The position numbers and the translations under genes were made by a program. This document shows positions 25,349 through 33,396 of a DNA stretch of 37,355 nt, piece after piece. The DNA is from Christensenellaceae bacterium Phil1 (GTDB lineage Bacteria; Bacillota; Clostridia; Christensenellales; CAG-138). Each line of letters opens with the position of its first letter. Position 1 is the first letter of the stretch. The stretch is from positions 11,998 to 49,352 of the forward strand of contig MSGS01000032.1 of assembly GCA_001940855.1 (NCBI GenBank). Direction: 5' to 3'. The notes under the pieces are model-generated. The model was not told where the DNA came from. It was given only the letters and a program-made list of their open reading frames with translations, and searched no databases.

Positions 25349-25621
25349 CCATCAGTTGACAAGGACACACAAGGTTTTAGGGGCCAAATAGCACGGCATA
25401 GCTGTGTCGTCCTCATTTGAAAGACCTCCAGTATTCCTGCATTCGTCCTCCTTGCTCTGCCATACTCTTTGACTCCTAAAACTCAAAGACCCTAAAGGAA
25501 TTGCTTTGAGGGCAATCCAAGGCCGAGGAGCGCAGTACTACTGGAGGTAATTCAAGCGACGAGAACGCAGGAGTGTCCCAAAGCAAACCTTTAGGGCTTG
25601 TGTGCTCTTATCAACTGATGG
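25349..25621. mobile_element. MITE-like 273-bp imperfect palindrome flanked by TA
   Basis: The ends are inverted copies: CCATCAGTTGACAAG at the left and CTTATCAACTGATGG at the right, with more pairing inside (CACACAAG/CTTGTGTG, ACCTCCAGTA/TACTGGAGGT). TA flanks both sides (25347-25348 and 25622-25623), the target duplication typical of IS630/Tc1/mariner-type elements. No transposase is encoded. It could fold as a long RNA hairpin. It lies 35 bases inside the left end of the feoB element. Confidence 0.7.
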
Positions 25622-25713
25622 TAATGTATGATGTACAAGAAAGTGTGCAAGATAATGCGCAAGATGAATCCGCTTTAACCAACAGCCGCAATCAGCGCTA
25701 CATAAAAAGATAA

Positions 25714-25744
25714 AGCAAAAAGGCACGGTTCAATGCCGTGCCTT
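25714..25744 (-). terminator. Terminator of the element's cargo operon
   Basis: On the minus strand AAGGCACGG, a seven-base loop and CCGTGCCTT are followed by TTTTGC, 22 bases after the last cargo gene. Confidence 0.85.
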
Positions 25745-25765
25745 GGTTTTTGCCTGAATGGGATA

Positions 25766-26740
25766 TTAGCCGTTATAGTGGCTGAACATATTGTCCGTTG
25801 CGGTGCGGATGGCGCGGGTAACGTCGGCAACCTTGTCCGCGGCCCAGGTTTCGGGCTCGCCGCGCAGGAAGGAGGTCTTGTCCACCCTGTTGTCGAATAC
25901 GCCTATTGGCACATGATATGTTTTGCCGTGCGCGTTTACGGTAACGGTGTTTTCAACCTCGCTGGTTTTGATAAGGTATTCCATATCGTCGCAGCCGTAG
26001 TCGCCAAGCATTACCGCCATGGGCACGCCGTGGTGCAGATTGGAGCCGGGGTCGTTGGGGTCCGCCCTGTCCGCGTTCTTGCGGCGGGATTCTTCGGGCG
26101 TTACCCAAATATAGAGTATAACGGCCTGCTCAAGTATTTCCGGGCAGAACATGGGCAAAGAATACTGATAGCCGAACGTTCCCGTGAGCGGCATTGCCGC
26201 GCCGTCCGGCCCGCCGCGCGCGCATTCAATTATTATGGTCTTGTTCTCAAAGCTTTCGGGGTAGCCGGCATGCTTTTCATTAAGCATTGCGCGGGCCTCC
26301 TTTTCAAGCCTTTCGGCAATGGTGCTCCGCGTGTTTTCATCCAGCACGCCAAGCCTGTTCGGTATGCCCGCGCCCGCGGCAGCCCTGTCGAACCGGTCGA
26401 AAAGCAGCTTCGCCGCGGAGTCCGGCTTCGCAATGTTGCGGTTCATCAGGTCGTGATAATCCTCGTTGAGCAGGTTGCACAGCGTGCCCCAGTCGCGCCC
26501 GTCAAGGAAAGGCGCTTCGCCGGGATAGAACACGCGCGGCTTATCGAGCTTTGCAAGCTCCTCGTCAATGCGGCGCATCATATGCACATAGGGAAAATCG
26601 TCAAGCTGAAGGTTTTCGCCTATATGGAACTCGTTTTGCAGCCTTTCCGGCTCCACATGCGCCATAAAATTCCTTACCTCGGACTTGCCGGACGCCGGCA
26701 GCGCCTGAAGCAGAACCACCTTGAATACGTTGTTTTTCAT
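25766..26740 (-). CDS. Unrecognised P-loop protein of the phosphonate/nucleotidase cargo
   Basis: I do not recognise the family. The 324-residue soluble product begins with a Walker A-like loop, LQALPASGKSEV (residues 11-22), lacking the usual first glycine. TIIIECARGGPDG near residue 168 is hydrophobic strand then E/D and could be a Walker B-like element, followed by ILYIWVTPEESRRKN, whose Arg pair resembles the lid of small-molecule kinases. It may be a nucleotide- or sugar-phosphate kinase acting on what the neighbouring nucleotidases release; this is inference. AAGGAG precedes the ATG. It is the last gene of the operon. Confidence 0.7.
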   Translation of the reverse strand: MKNNVFKVVLLQALPASGKSEVRNFMAHVEPERLQNEFHIGENLQLDDFPYVHMMRRIDEELAKLDKPRVFYPGEAPFLDGRDWGTLCNLLNEDYHDLMNRNIAKPDSAAKLLFDRFDRAAAGAGIPNRLGVLDENTRSTIAERLEKEARAMLNEKHAGYPESFENKTIIIECARGGPDGAAMPLTGTFGYQYSLPMFCPEILEQAVILYIWVTPEESRRKNADRADPNDPGSNLHHGVPMAVMLGDYGCDDMEYLIKTSEVENTVTVNAHGKTYHVPIGVFDNRVDKTSFLRGEPETWAADKVADVTRAIRTATDNMFSHYNG

Positions 26741-26760
26741 GCTGTCTCCTTCTTTCTATA

Positions 26761-28269
26761 TCAGTAAATCAGTTTAAGCCATTTGTGCTTGTCCACGGTT
26801 ATATTGCGGTGCTTGTCAACGTATGCGATTATCAGCTCCGCAATTTCGGTAGGCAGTTCGCGCACGGTTTCGCATTGGCGGTAAACGTCGTAGCCGCCCG
26901 CGCCCGATGCACGGTAGTTATTCATGCAAAGCGTAAGGCGCTTATCCTCGCTCAGCTCCTCGCCTTTATATTTTATCGAAATCACCCTGTCCCCCACGCT
27001 TCGGCGTATATCGAACGCGGCTTCTATGCCCGAAAAATAATCGTAATTGAAATGCTGCTCTATCGGCACAAGGAAGCTTTCGCTCACTTTCAGCTTGCCG
27101 TCGGCATCTATCGCAAAGTATTCCGCGCTCCGCTCCAATGCGCATTTAAGCTGCGCGCGCGTGATGCAAAGGGTTTTGAGCGTGTTGGGATAAATATAGG
27201 TTGATACGATGTCGCGTATGGTAACGTCGCGGTTCAGCCCCTTCACCGTGTTGCCGAGGCTTGTTGCGGAAATGTCCGCGCCCGTAGCTTCAAGCTGAAC
27301 CTGATTGAAAAAGTTGGCTATAAGGCTGCCGTTCGCGGCCATTTTTATATGCTCATCCGGCAGAAGCTCCGCGTCAAGATGCCCGACAGGCTTATCGAAC
27401 CACACGGCGGCCTGCTCTTCATACGGGGCGAGCAGCTCATGCGCGGCTGCGCTTTCGTTATTCCCCGCGGGGCAAATGCGGGAGACTGCGCTTACGCCGT
27501 TTTCAACCGATATGTCAAGCTTGATATACTCCTTCGCCTTGTCGGCAGGCTGGCAGGTGAACGTGCCGCAAACGCGCTTATTCTCCGCCGCCATGTGCTG
27601 ATGCCCGGCAAGGAGAATATCGTAATCAAGCTCCGCGCATATTCTGTACCCCTGGTTTTCATCCGTTGAGGAAAGGAGAGCGCCGCTTGCCAAATCGCGC
27701 TCGTACCCGCCGTGGTATATGCATATGTTTATGTCCGTATGCCGCGCCTTGAGCTCGCTTAAAGCCTCCTTCGCGGCGGTGAAGGCGTCGGTAACGGTTA
27801 TGCCCCGCATATTCTCTCTCTTTTCAAATATGTTCACATAATGCGTTGTAACGCCAGCAAGCCCCACGCGAAGGCCGCTTTGCGTTGTTATTACGGCGGT
27901 ACCTTCAACGCCCCTTATGCCGTGCGCGTTCGCGCAAAGACATTTTGCGTTGAGCGCGGCAAGATATTCCTCTATCGCCGCTTTGCCGTAATTGAAATCA
28001 TGGTTGCCAAGGGTTACAAAGTCGTACCCGCCTATGTTCATAAGCGAAGCTATTGTTTTGCCGCCGTGCTCTGTTTGGCTGTAAAGATAATATGTGAACG
28101 GGCTGCCCTGCAAAATGTCCCCGCCGTCTATTATAAGCGTATCGCCATCCTTTTTGAAGCCGGCAATGCAGTTGGAAAGTCCCGCGGCTATGCGGCTGCC
28201 CGTGGCGTAGTCGGTTGGTGAAAACGCGCCGTGAACATCGCTTGTGTAGTATATCTTTAGCTTTTTCAT
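26761..28269 (-). CDS. Metallophosphoesterase/5'-nucleotidase family protein
   Basis: The 502-residue product has both domains of bifunctional UshA-type phosphatases. The metal-binding motifs are YYTSDVHG (DxH), DGGDIL, LGNHDFNYG (GNHD), YHGG and LAGHQH (GHxH), in order. A C-terminal nucleotidase domain carries NYDYFSGIEAAFD, the substrate-stacking Tyr/Phe region. No signal peptide or anchor is present, so it is probably cytosolic, unlike UshA. I start at 28269 because homologues begin there; an ATG at 28284 is possible but sits against a hairpin. It likely removes phosphate from nucleotides or related esters. Confidence 0.88.
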   Translation of the reverse strand: MKKLKIYYTSDVHGAFSPTDYATGSRIAAGLSNCIAGFKKDGDTLIIDGGDILQGSPFTYYLYSQTEHGGKTIASLMNIGGYDFVTLGNHDFNYGKAAIEEYLAALNAKCLCANAHGIRGVEGTAVITTQSGLRVGLAGVTTHYVNIFEKRENMRGITVTDAFTAAKEALSELKARHTDINICIYHGGYERDLASGALLSSTDENQGYRICAELDYDILLAGHQHMAAENKRVCGTFTCQPADKAKEYIKLDISVENGVSAVSRICPAGNNESAAAHELLAPYEEQAAVWFDKPVGHLDAELLPDEHIKMAANGSLIANFFNQVQLEATGADISATSLGNTVKGLNRDVTIRDIVSTYIYPNTLKTLCITRAQLKCALERSAEYFAIDADGKLKVSESFLVPIEQHFNYDYFSGIEAAFDIRRSVGDRVISIKYKGEELSEDKRLTLCMNNYRASGAGGYDVYRQCETVRELPTEIAELIIAYVDKHRNITVDKHKWLKLIY

Positions 28270-28285
28270 GGTTATGCTATGCATA

Positions 28286-28318
28286 ATGCCCCGGCCGTTT
28301 GGTGCGGCGGGGCATTGC
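28286..28318 (-). other. Intercistronic hairpin between phnE and the nucleotidase gene
   Basis: A GC-rich inverted repeat (AATGCCCCGCCG on the minus strand, paired with CGGCCGGGGCATT) has no T-run after it, so it is more likely an mRNA processing or stability structure than a terminator. Confidence 0.4.
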
Positions 28319-28338
28319 TAAAATCAAAAATTTGTGTT

Positions 28339-29196
28339 TTATGCGCCGTGCGCCAGCTTGCGGCGTATCCTTGTGGATATGAGCTCTATTATAAGCACCA
28401 GCACCATCAGCCCCCATACGAACGCGCCTACCATTGCCCAGCGGCGGCTGTTAAGGCACTGCACAAGCGATGCGCCTATTCCGCCCGCGCCCACTATACC
28501 AAGGGTGGTGGCGTCCTTCAGGTTTATGTCGAAACGGTAAATGGTTGTTGAAATAAAGCTTGCGGTAAGCTGGGGTATAACGCCGTAGCGGATCTTTTGA
28601 AAAGGCGTGCAGCCCATCGCGTCCAGGCTTTCGAGTATATGCGTATCAAGATCCTCTATTGCCGTTATGTACATTTTTGATATCATGCCTATTGAGCATA
28701 TGGACTGCGTTATAACGCCGCAGGCCGCGCCCGGGCCCGTAACGCGGATCCACATAAGCGCCCAAACAATGCTGGGTATTGTGCGTATCATAAGAATAAG
28801 CACCCTTACCGCGTACGCTACGGGCTTAGGCATAATGTTGAACGAAGCGAGGAACGCAAACGGTATCGCGAGCACCGCGCCTATAAGCGTGCCGAGCACC
28901 GCAATGGCGATGGTTTGCAGCAGAAGATACGGAACGTCCGTATCCGATGTGCCGAAAAGCAGGGCTTTATCCGGGCTGAATACGCCGTGCAGCACGCCCT
29001 TTGCAACCTCAGTACCCGTTACGGTAAGGCCGGTGAACTTTATGTCCGATGCAGACCAGCCCACCATTACGACTATCAGCAGCACTATTGCAAGATACAG
29101 CACCCATTTGCGCGGGCGGTTGGCGTACATCTCCGCAACGGTCAGTTTTTTGTCCAGCGTCTGTTCAATTTCTTCTATTATGTTTTTCTTTTCCAT
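28339..29196 (-). CDS. phnE: Phosphonate-type ABC transporter permease PhnE (second copy)
   Basis: The 285-residue membrane protein has about six hydrophobic helices and the EAA loop (LDAMGCTPFQKIRYGVIPQ, about residue 195-213) that contacts PhnC. It resembles its neighbour but is a different sequence, so the pore is probably a heterodimer. An N-terminal amphipathic segment precedes the first helix. GGAGG lies 6 bases before the ATG at 29196, so I start there. It begins 14 bases after the first phnE. Confidence 0.92.
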   Translation of the reverse strand: MEKKNIIEEIEQTLDKKLTVAEMYANRPRKWVLYLAIVLLIVVMVGWSASDIKFTGLTVTGTEVAKGVLHGVFSPDKALLFGTSDTDVPYLLLQTIAIAVLGTLIGAVLAIPFAFLASFNIMPKPVAYAVRVLILMIRTIPSIVWALMWIRVTGPGAACGVITQSICSIGMISKMYITAIEDLDTHILESLDAMGCTPFQKIRYGVIPQLTASFISTTIYRFDINLKDATTLGIVGAGGIGASLVQCLNSRRWAMVGAFVWGLMVLVLIIELISTRIRRKLAHGA

Positions 29197-29210
29197 GACG
29201 CCCCTCCTCA

Positions 29211-30065
29211 TCAGCTAAGCTTCTTGCGCAGATATTCGCTGAAGAAGTCTATCGCCACGACCACGACGAACAGCGAAAGCAGCACCATGCCAAGGCTGTT
29301 GTAATCGCGCCAGCCTATGCGTTCGTTTATGGTTATGCCAAGGCCGCCTGCGCCAACATAGCCAAGTATGGCCGAAGCGCGTACGTTCATTTCAAAGCAA
29401 TAAAGGCTGTGGCTCAAATAAACGGGCAGTATCTGCGGCACGCAGGCCGACCAGAACGCCTGGAACTTGTTAGCGCCCAGCGCCTCCATGGCCTCAAACG
29501 GCCCCATGTCGATAGTCTCTATGCTTTCAAAAAGCATTTTGGCAACTATGCCGAAGGTGAATATGGCTATTGCCACCGTGCCCGAGAATGTGCCCAGCGA
29601 GAATATAAGCGCGCACACAAGGGCTATTATAAGCGTTGGCAGCGTGCGTATAAGGGCCAGTATAAAGCGGCATATGCTCACTATAACAACGCCGTGGTTA
29701 ATGTTGCTGGATGAAAGTATGGCGATGGGCAGCGCCAGAGCGCAGCCTATAACCGTGCCCAGTATGGACATCTTTATAGTGTCAAACAGCGGGGAGATGA
29801 CCTTTGGGAAAAAGCTCCAGTCCGGCTGCAGTATCTTTTTGAGCAGATCCAGCATTTTGCTGAACTTGTTTATTACGGTGCCTATGTCAAAGCCCGTCAT
29901 TATAAGCGAAAGATATATCGCCGCCGCAAGAAGGATTATTATCAGCGGCGCGCGGCTCCTGCGGCGCAGCACGCTATGGCCGTTGGCAAGGGTTATGCGC
30001 TGCGGCTTAAATATTTTGTCGTACAGAGTTTCCTTTATTATTACGGGGCTGTTTTCGTTTTCCAT
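29211..30065 (-). CDS. phnE: Phosphonate-type ABC transporter permease PhnE (first copy)
   Basis: A 284-residue permease with several transmembrane helices and the EAA loop MEALGANKFQAFWSACVPQ (about residues 195-213). The first 40 residues are cytosolic and basic. It starts 4 bases after the phnC stop and ends 14 bases before the second phnE, as in phnCDE operons with two permease genes. It would import phosphonates or related phosphorus compounds with PhnC and PhnD. Confidence 0.93.
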   Translation of the reverse strand: MENENSPVIIKETLYDKIFKPQRITLANGHSVLRRRSRAPLIIILLAAAIYLSLIMTGFDIGTVINKFSKMLDLLKKILQPDWSFFPKVISPLFDTIKMSILGTVIGCALALPIAILSSSNINHGVVIVSICRFILALIRTLPTLIIALVCALIFSLGTFSGTVAIAIFTFGIVAKMLFESIETIDMGPFEAMEALGANKFQAFWSACVPQILPVYLSHSLYCFEMNVRASAILGYVGAGGLGITINERIGWRDYNSLGMVLLSLFVVVVAIDFFSEYLRKKLS

Positions 30066-30069
30066 ATTA

Positions 30070-30864
30070 TCAGCCCTCGGTCTTTATCTGGTGCAGCTCG
30101 CCCTCGCCTTCGCCCATTGTGGGGACCTTGGTGCCGTTGTACACCTCGTCTATCTGCTCCTGCGTTATGGTGCTTGCGGGCCCGTCGAAAACTATTTCGC
30201 CCGCGCGTATGCCAATAACCCTGTCGCAATATTTAAGCGCCAGGTCAACATGGTGAATATTGAGCAGTATGGATATTTTGTATTCCTTGTTTATGCGCAC
30301 AAAGTCCTGCATGACCTGCTTTGCGGTTATCGGGTCAAGTGAGGCCACGGGCTCGTCCGCAAGTATTATCTTCGGGTTCTGGTTAAGCGTCCGCGCGAGC
30401 GCAACGCGCTGCTGCTGGCCGCCGCTCAATTGGTCGCAGCGGGTATAGGCCTTATCCAAAATGCCCACCTTGTCCAGACTTTCAAGCGCGCGCATCTTCT
30501 GCTCCTTGGAGAATATGCCGAACAATACCTTAAAGAAGGGCATATCGGGCACATCCGCCGTGAGCACGTTCTTTATGGCGGTGCTGCGGGAGACCAGATT
30601 GAAGCTCTGGAATATCATGCCCACCTTGCGGCGGTATTTGCGCAGTGCCTTGCCGCGCAGCGTGTTTACGTCCACGCCGTCAACGGTAAGCTGACCCTTT
30701 GTAACGTCGTGCATACGGTTGATGCAGCGCAGTATTGTGGACTTGCCCGCGCCGGAAAGGCCGATTATGGCCACGAACTCGCCCTGCTCTATTTTCAGGT
30801 TTATGTCCTTTAGCGCCGTGAAGCCGTTTGGATAAGTCTTATACACATTTTTGAATTCTATCAT
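30070..30864 (-). CDS. phnC: Phosphonate-type ABC transporter ATP-binding protein PhnC
   Basis: The 264-residue ATPase has GLSGAGKST (Walker A, about residue 35), LSGGQQQRVALART (signature), ILADEPVASLDP (Walker B) and a switch His (LLNIHHVD). Sequence and neighbours fit the PhnC branch of the ABC family. It lies between phnD and the two phnE genes. Substrate specificity lies with PhnD and cannot be read from this gene. Confidence 0.94.
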   Translation of the reverse strand: MIEFKNVYKTYPNGFTALKDINLKIEQGEFVAIIGLSGAGKSTILRCINRMHDVTKGQLTVDGVDVNTLRGKALRKYRRKVGMIFQSFNLVSRSTAIKNVLTADVPDMPFFKVLFGIFSKEQKMRALESLDKVGILDKAYTRCDQLSGGQQQRVALARTLNQNPKIILADEPVASLDPITAKQVMQDFVRINKEYKISILLNIHHVDLALKYCDRVIGIRAGEIVFDGPASTITQEQIDEVYNGTKVPTMGEGEGELHQIKTEG

Positions 30865-30936
30865 GCTGCGACTCTTTTCTTATGTATTATGGGAAAAAGC
30901 GCCCTGTATAGGCAGGGCGCTTTGCGGTTCGAATTA

Positions 30937-32082
30937 TTATTCGGAAACGGCCTTAAGAGCAGCGCGGGCTCCGTCATAATCGGAATCGACGGCCTTGGCA
31001 TAACCGGTGTGGCTGTACACATCGAATATGGCCTTGCCCTCTTCGGTATTGATTATGTTGATGAAGCAATCCTGAAGAGCCGCTACTATTTCGGGGGTGT
31101 AATACTGGCTGGCCTTGGAGATGGCAACGGTGTCGTTGTATATACCGTCGGTCACGCCGATAACGTTGAGCTCGTTCCAGATGGACTCGGAGCGGCCCAT
31201 GCCCTGCTTACCGGTTTCGTCCTTCTGGTCAACGGGCAGCATCCAGCTGGCCTCGTAGTCGTTACGGCCGTCGGCATAGCAGACGATGATGTCCACCTGC
31301 TCGGCAGCGGCGTAGGAGAAGGCGGTGCCGTAGCCGGAATCAAGGGGAATGACGTTGGTAAGATCGGATATCTTCTTGCCGTCATAGTTTTTCATAAGCC
31401 ACATGGAAGGATAGATGTAACCGGCGGAAGAGGAGGTCTTTTGCACCGCCCAGCGGGCGCCGTCAAGATCTTCCCAGGTGAGGGCTTCGCCGTTGTTGAC
31501 CTTCTCGGCCAGCTTCTTGCCGTACTCGGTGGGGGCGGCGTAGATCAGGGAACGATAGTAGGTTACCTGGGGGCCGTTCTTCTGGGTGGCGTTAGCTTCG
31601 CCGTTCCAGTCCGCGGGGTTGGTGCTGTCGTTGGACAGGCCGTTGCGGGTGGCGGTCAGTATAACGTCGGTATCATCGGAATAGAGGGCATAGGTGCCGC
31701 CGGGCAGCCAGCCGAGGTCGATAGAACCGGCGGACATGGCCTCACCGGTGGCGTCGTAGCTGGTGCCTACGGTGATGTCAACTTCGTCTATGTCGTAGCC
31801 AAGGTTGGCCATTTCGGCCTTGACCAGCTCCGGCAGGTTCGCGGTACCGGCGATTATAACGTCGGCATCCTTGGAAGGAACGAACTCGAGGGTCAGCTTA
31901 TCGAAATGCTGATTGGCGGGTTCGGCGGTGGGCTCCGCAGCGGCGGGCTCCGCGGTGGGTTCGGTCGTCTGGGCGGGGGTGGTGGCAGGCTCGTCGGTAT
32001 TGGCGGGCTCGTTAACCTGAGTGCAGGCGCAGACGGAGATCATCATAACAAGTGCTATCAGCAGTGCTACGATCTTCTTCAT
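30937..32082 (-). CDS. phnD: Phosphonate-type ABC transporter substrate-binding lipoprotein PhnD
   Basis: The 381-residue product is a lipoprotein: a Met-Lys-Lys start, a hydrophobic stretch and VCAC with Cys20 as the anchor, then a Thr/Pro/Glu/Ala linker. The binding domain follows the PhnD pattern, with KLTLEFVPSKDADVI near residue 60 and DLGWLPGGTYALY near 115, the pocket region. I start at 32082, with GGAGG 11 bases upstream. Codon use is richer in ATC and AAC than in neighbours, as in highly expressed genes. A good promoter lies upstream. Confidence 0.92.
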   Translation of the reverse strand: MKKIVALLIALVMMISVCACTQVNEPANTDEPATTPAQTTEPTAEPAAAEPTAEPANQHFDKLTLEFVPSKDADVIIAGTANLPELVKAEMANLGYDIDEVDITVGTSYDATGEAMSAGSIDLGWLPGGTYALYSDDTDVILTATRNGLSNDSTNPADWNGEANATQKNGPQVTYYRSLIYAAPTEYGKKLAEKVNNGEALTWEDLDGARWAVQKTSSSAGYIYPSMWLMKNYDGKKISDLTNVIPLDSGYGTAFSYAAAEQVDIIVCYADGRNDYEASWMLPVDQKDETGKQGMGRSESIWNELNVIGVTDGIYNDTVAISKASQYYTPEIVAALQDCFINIINTEEGKAIFDVYSHTGYAKAVDSDYDGARAALKAVSE

Positions 32083-32164
32083 TTTGTAGATTTCCTCCAT
32101 ACTTTTTTATTCACGGCTAAACGCCTGTGAATTTTGAATTTTTTGGCTTTATCTGCCGCTTCAA

Positions 32165-32193
32165 AGTATATCCCACAAACATTGCATTGACAA
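32165..32193 (-). promoter_or_regulatory. phnD operon promoter
   Basis: On the minus strand TTGTCA (32188-32193) and TATACT (32165-32170) are 17 bases apart, between surE and phnD. A hairpin (TTCACAGGC/GCCGTGAA, 32111-32132) lies in the 5' leader. Confidence 0.65.
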
Positions 32194-32227
32194 TGGCGAT
32201 AGATATATTGTTTTCAAATCGGACAAA

Positions 32228-32956
32228 TTAACCGAGCAGCATGTTCTTCACGCGGCCTATGGCAATGTAACCGTGCAGCACGGCCCAAAGGTCGCTGCCT
32301 TCCGCGGCGTTTTCGGCGGCAAGCAGCTTTGCGCTCGGCGAAAGCGTGCAGCCGTTTTCCGTTTCAACTCTATTATAAATATTATCGAAGAAACAGTGCG
32401 GCTCTATCTTAACGTCCCTCAGTATGCCCCTGTATTCATTAAGCGTGCAGTCGGGGAAATTTACGTTCCATATTTCGCCCGCAAGCGGCCTTTGAATAAG
32501 CTCCCGCGCTATTTCGTAAAGGAACATGTCCGTAACCTCGCGGCAGCCGACATGCGTTTCGGAAAAGGCTATTGCGGGTACGCCGTTCAAAAGCGCCTCC
32601 ATCGCAGCGCCCACGGTGCCGGAATAGGCAATGTCAAAGCCGGTATTAAAGCCCGAATTTATGCCGGAGAACACAACGTCCGGCTTTACGGGCAGGAGCG
32701 ACTTTATCGCCGTCTTTACGCAGTCCGCAGGCGTGCCGCCAATTGCGTAAGCGGCCTTCACGTCCGCGGGAAAATTGCGCTTTTCAACGCTTATCTCCCC
32801 CGCTATGGTTATCTTCTGGGACATGCCGCTGCACTGCCCGGCAGGCGCGGCCACCCAAACGTCGCCCAGCCGCGCGGCAGCGTTTACCAGGCGCAAAAGC
32901 CCCGGCGAAGCTATGCCGTCGTCGTTGGCAACAAGTATGTTAAGGCGTTTGTTCAT
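32228..32956 (-). CDS. surE: 5'/3'-nucleotidase SurE
   Basis: SurE is a metal-dependent nucleoside-monophosphate phosphatase. The 242-residue product has the catalytic NDDGIASPGL at residues 11-20 and SGINSGFNTG near 95, both family hallmarks; length is typical. AAAGGAG lies 10 bases before the ATG. It is the first gene of the minus-strand cargo, divergent from the recombinase, and separated from phnD by a second promoter. Its presence beside a second phosphatase suggests phosphate recovery from nucleotides. Confidence 0.93.
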   Translation of the reverse strand: MNKRLNILVANDDGIASPGLLRLVNAAARLGDVWVAAPAGQCSGMSQKITIAGEISVEKRNFPADVKAAYAIGGTPADCVKTAIKSLLPVKPDVVFSGINSGFNTGFDIAYSGTVGAAMEALLNGVPAIAFSETHVGCREVTDMFLYEIARELIQRPLAGEIWNVNFPDCTLNEYRGILRDVKIEPHCFFDNIYNRVETENGCTLSPSAKLLAAENAAEGSDLWAVLHGYIAIGRVKNMLLG

Positions 32957-33006
32957 ATTTGTATACTCCTTTGCCGGCGCTCATCTGCCAAGCACCCAAC
33001 CTTAAC

Positions 33007-33035
33007 ATGATACCATTTGAGGTTAGGAGAAGCAA
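33007..33035 (-). promoter_or_regulatory. surE promoter
   Basis: On the minus strand TTGCTT (33030-33035) and TATCAT (33007-33012) are 17 bases apart, 50 bases before surE. Confidence 0.5.
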
Positions 33036-33086
33036 GGGATGGAACAAAGGAATATATAGTTGCTACGTATTGCAAAAAATGTCTAA

Positions 33087-33127
33087 AAATAAAAGTTTTT
33101 GCTATTGAGTGCAAAAAACTTTTATTT
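33087..33127. other. AT-rich inverted repeat between surE and the recombinase operon
   Basis: AAATAAAAGTTTTTGC and GCAAAAAACTTTTATTT are near-perfect inverted copies, one base bulged, eight bases apart. It could be a bidirectional terminator or a binding site separating the divergent units. Its AT content contrasts with its surroundings. Confidence 0.5.
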
Positions 33128-33237
33128 AGCGGCTCCGCCTTGGGCGAAGGGATAGACTGTATTATGCGCAAAAGAGCACTTTACCGCAACCTCCTCCCCC
33201 TCCCCGCATAGTAATAACCCAAAGGGGGTGAGGCCGC

Positions 33238-33396
33238 ATGGAGGGGCACGAGGTTTATTCAGTTGCGGCGGAGGGGACGGAAAGGCCGCTTGGCGAGATT
33301 CTGGAGGAGCTGCTGGAAGAGGCGATAAAGGCGGAGGGGTATGAGGACAAGGGCGGACTATCGGGCGGCGCTGTACATGCGCCTTTCAAAGGATGA
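33238..33396 (+). CDS. Small acidic protein coupled to the recombinase
   Basis: A 52-codon gene, below usual length limits, begins MEGHEVYSVAAEGTERPLGE and continues with a leucine/glutamate-rich helix (ILEELLEEAIKAEG). AAAGGGGGTGA, an almost perfect ribosome binding site, lies 6-7 bases before the ATG. Its last 56 bases overlap the start of the recombinase gene in another frame, so the two are translationally coupled. No family is recognised. A short acidic partner in this position could be a recombination directionality factor; this is inference. Confidence 0.6.
   Translation: MEGHEVYSVAAEGTERPLGEILEELLEEAIKAEGYEDKGGLSGGAVHAPFKG

Noticed and set aside
33017..33211. 64-codon frame on the plus strand before the recombinase operon
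   Set aside because: It would use a TTG start with a weak ribosome binding site, and its sequence runs through the AT-rich inverted repeat. No family features are seen.
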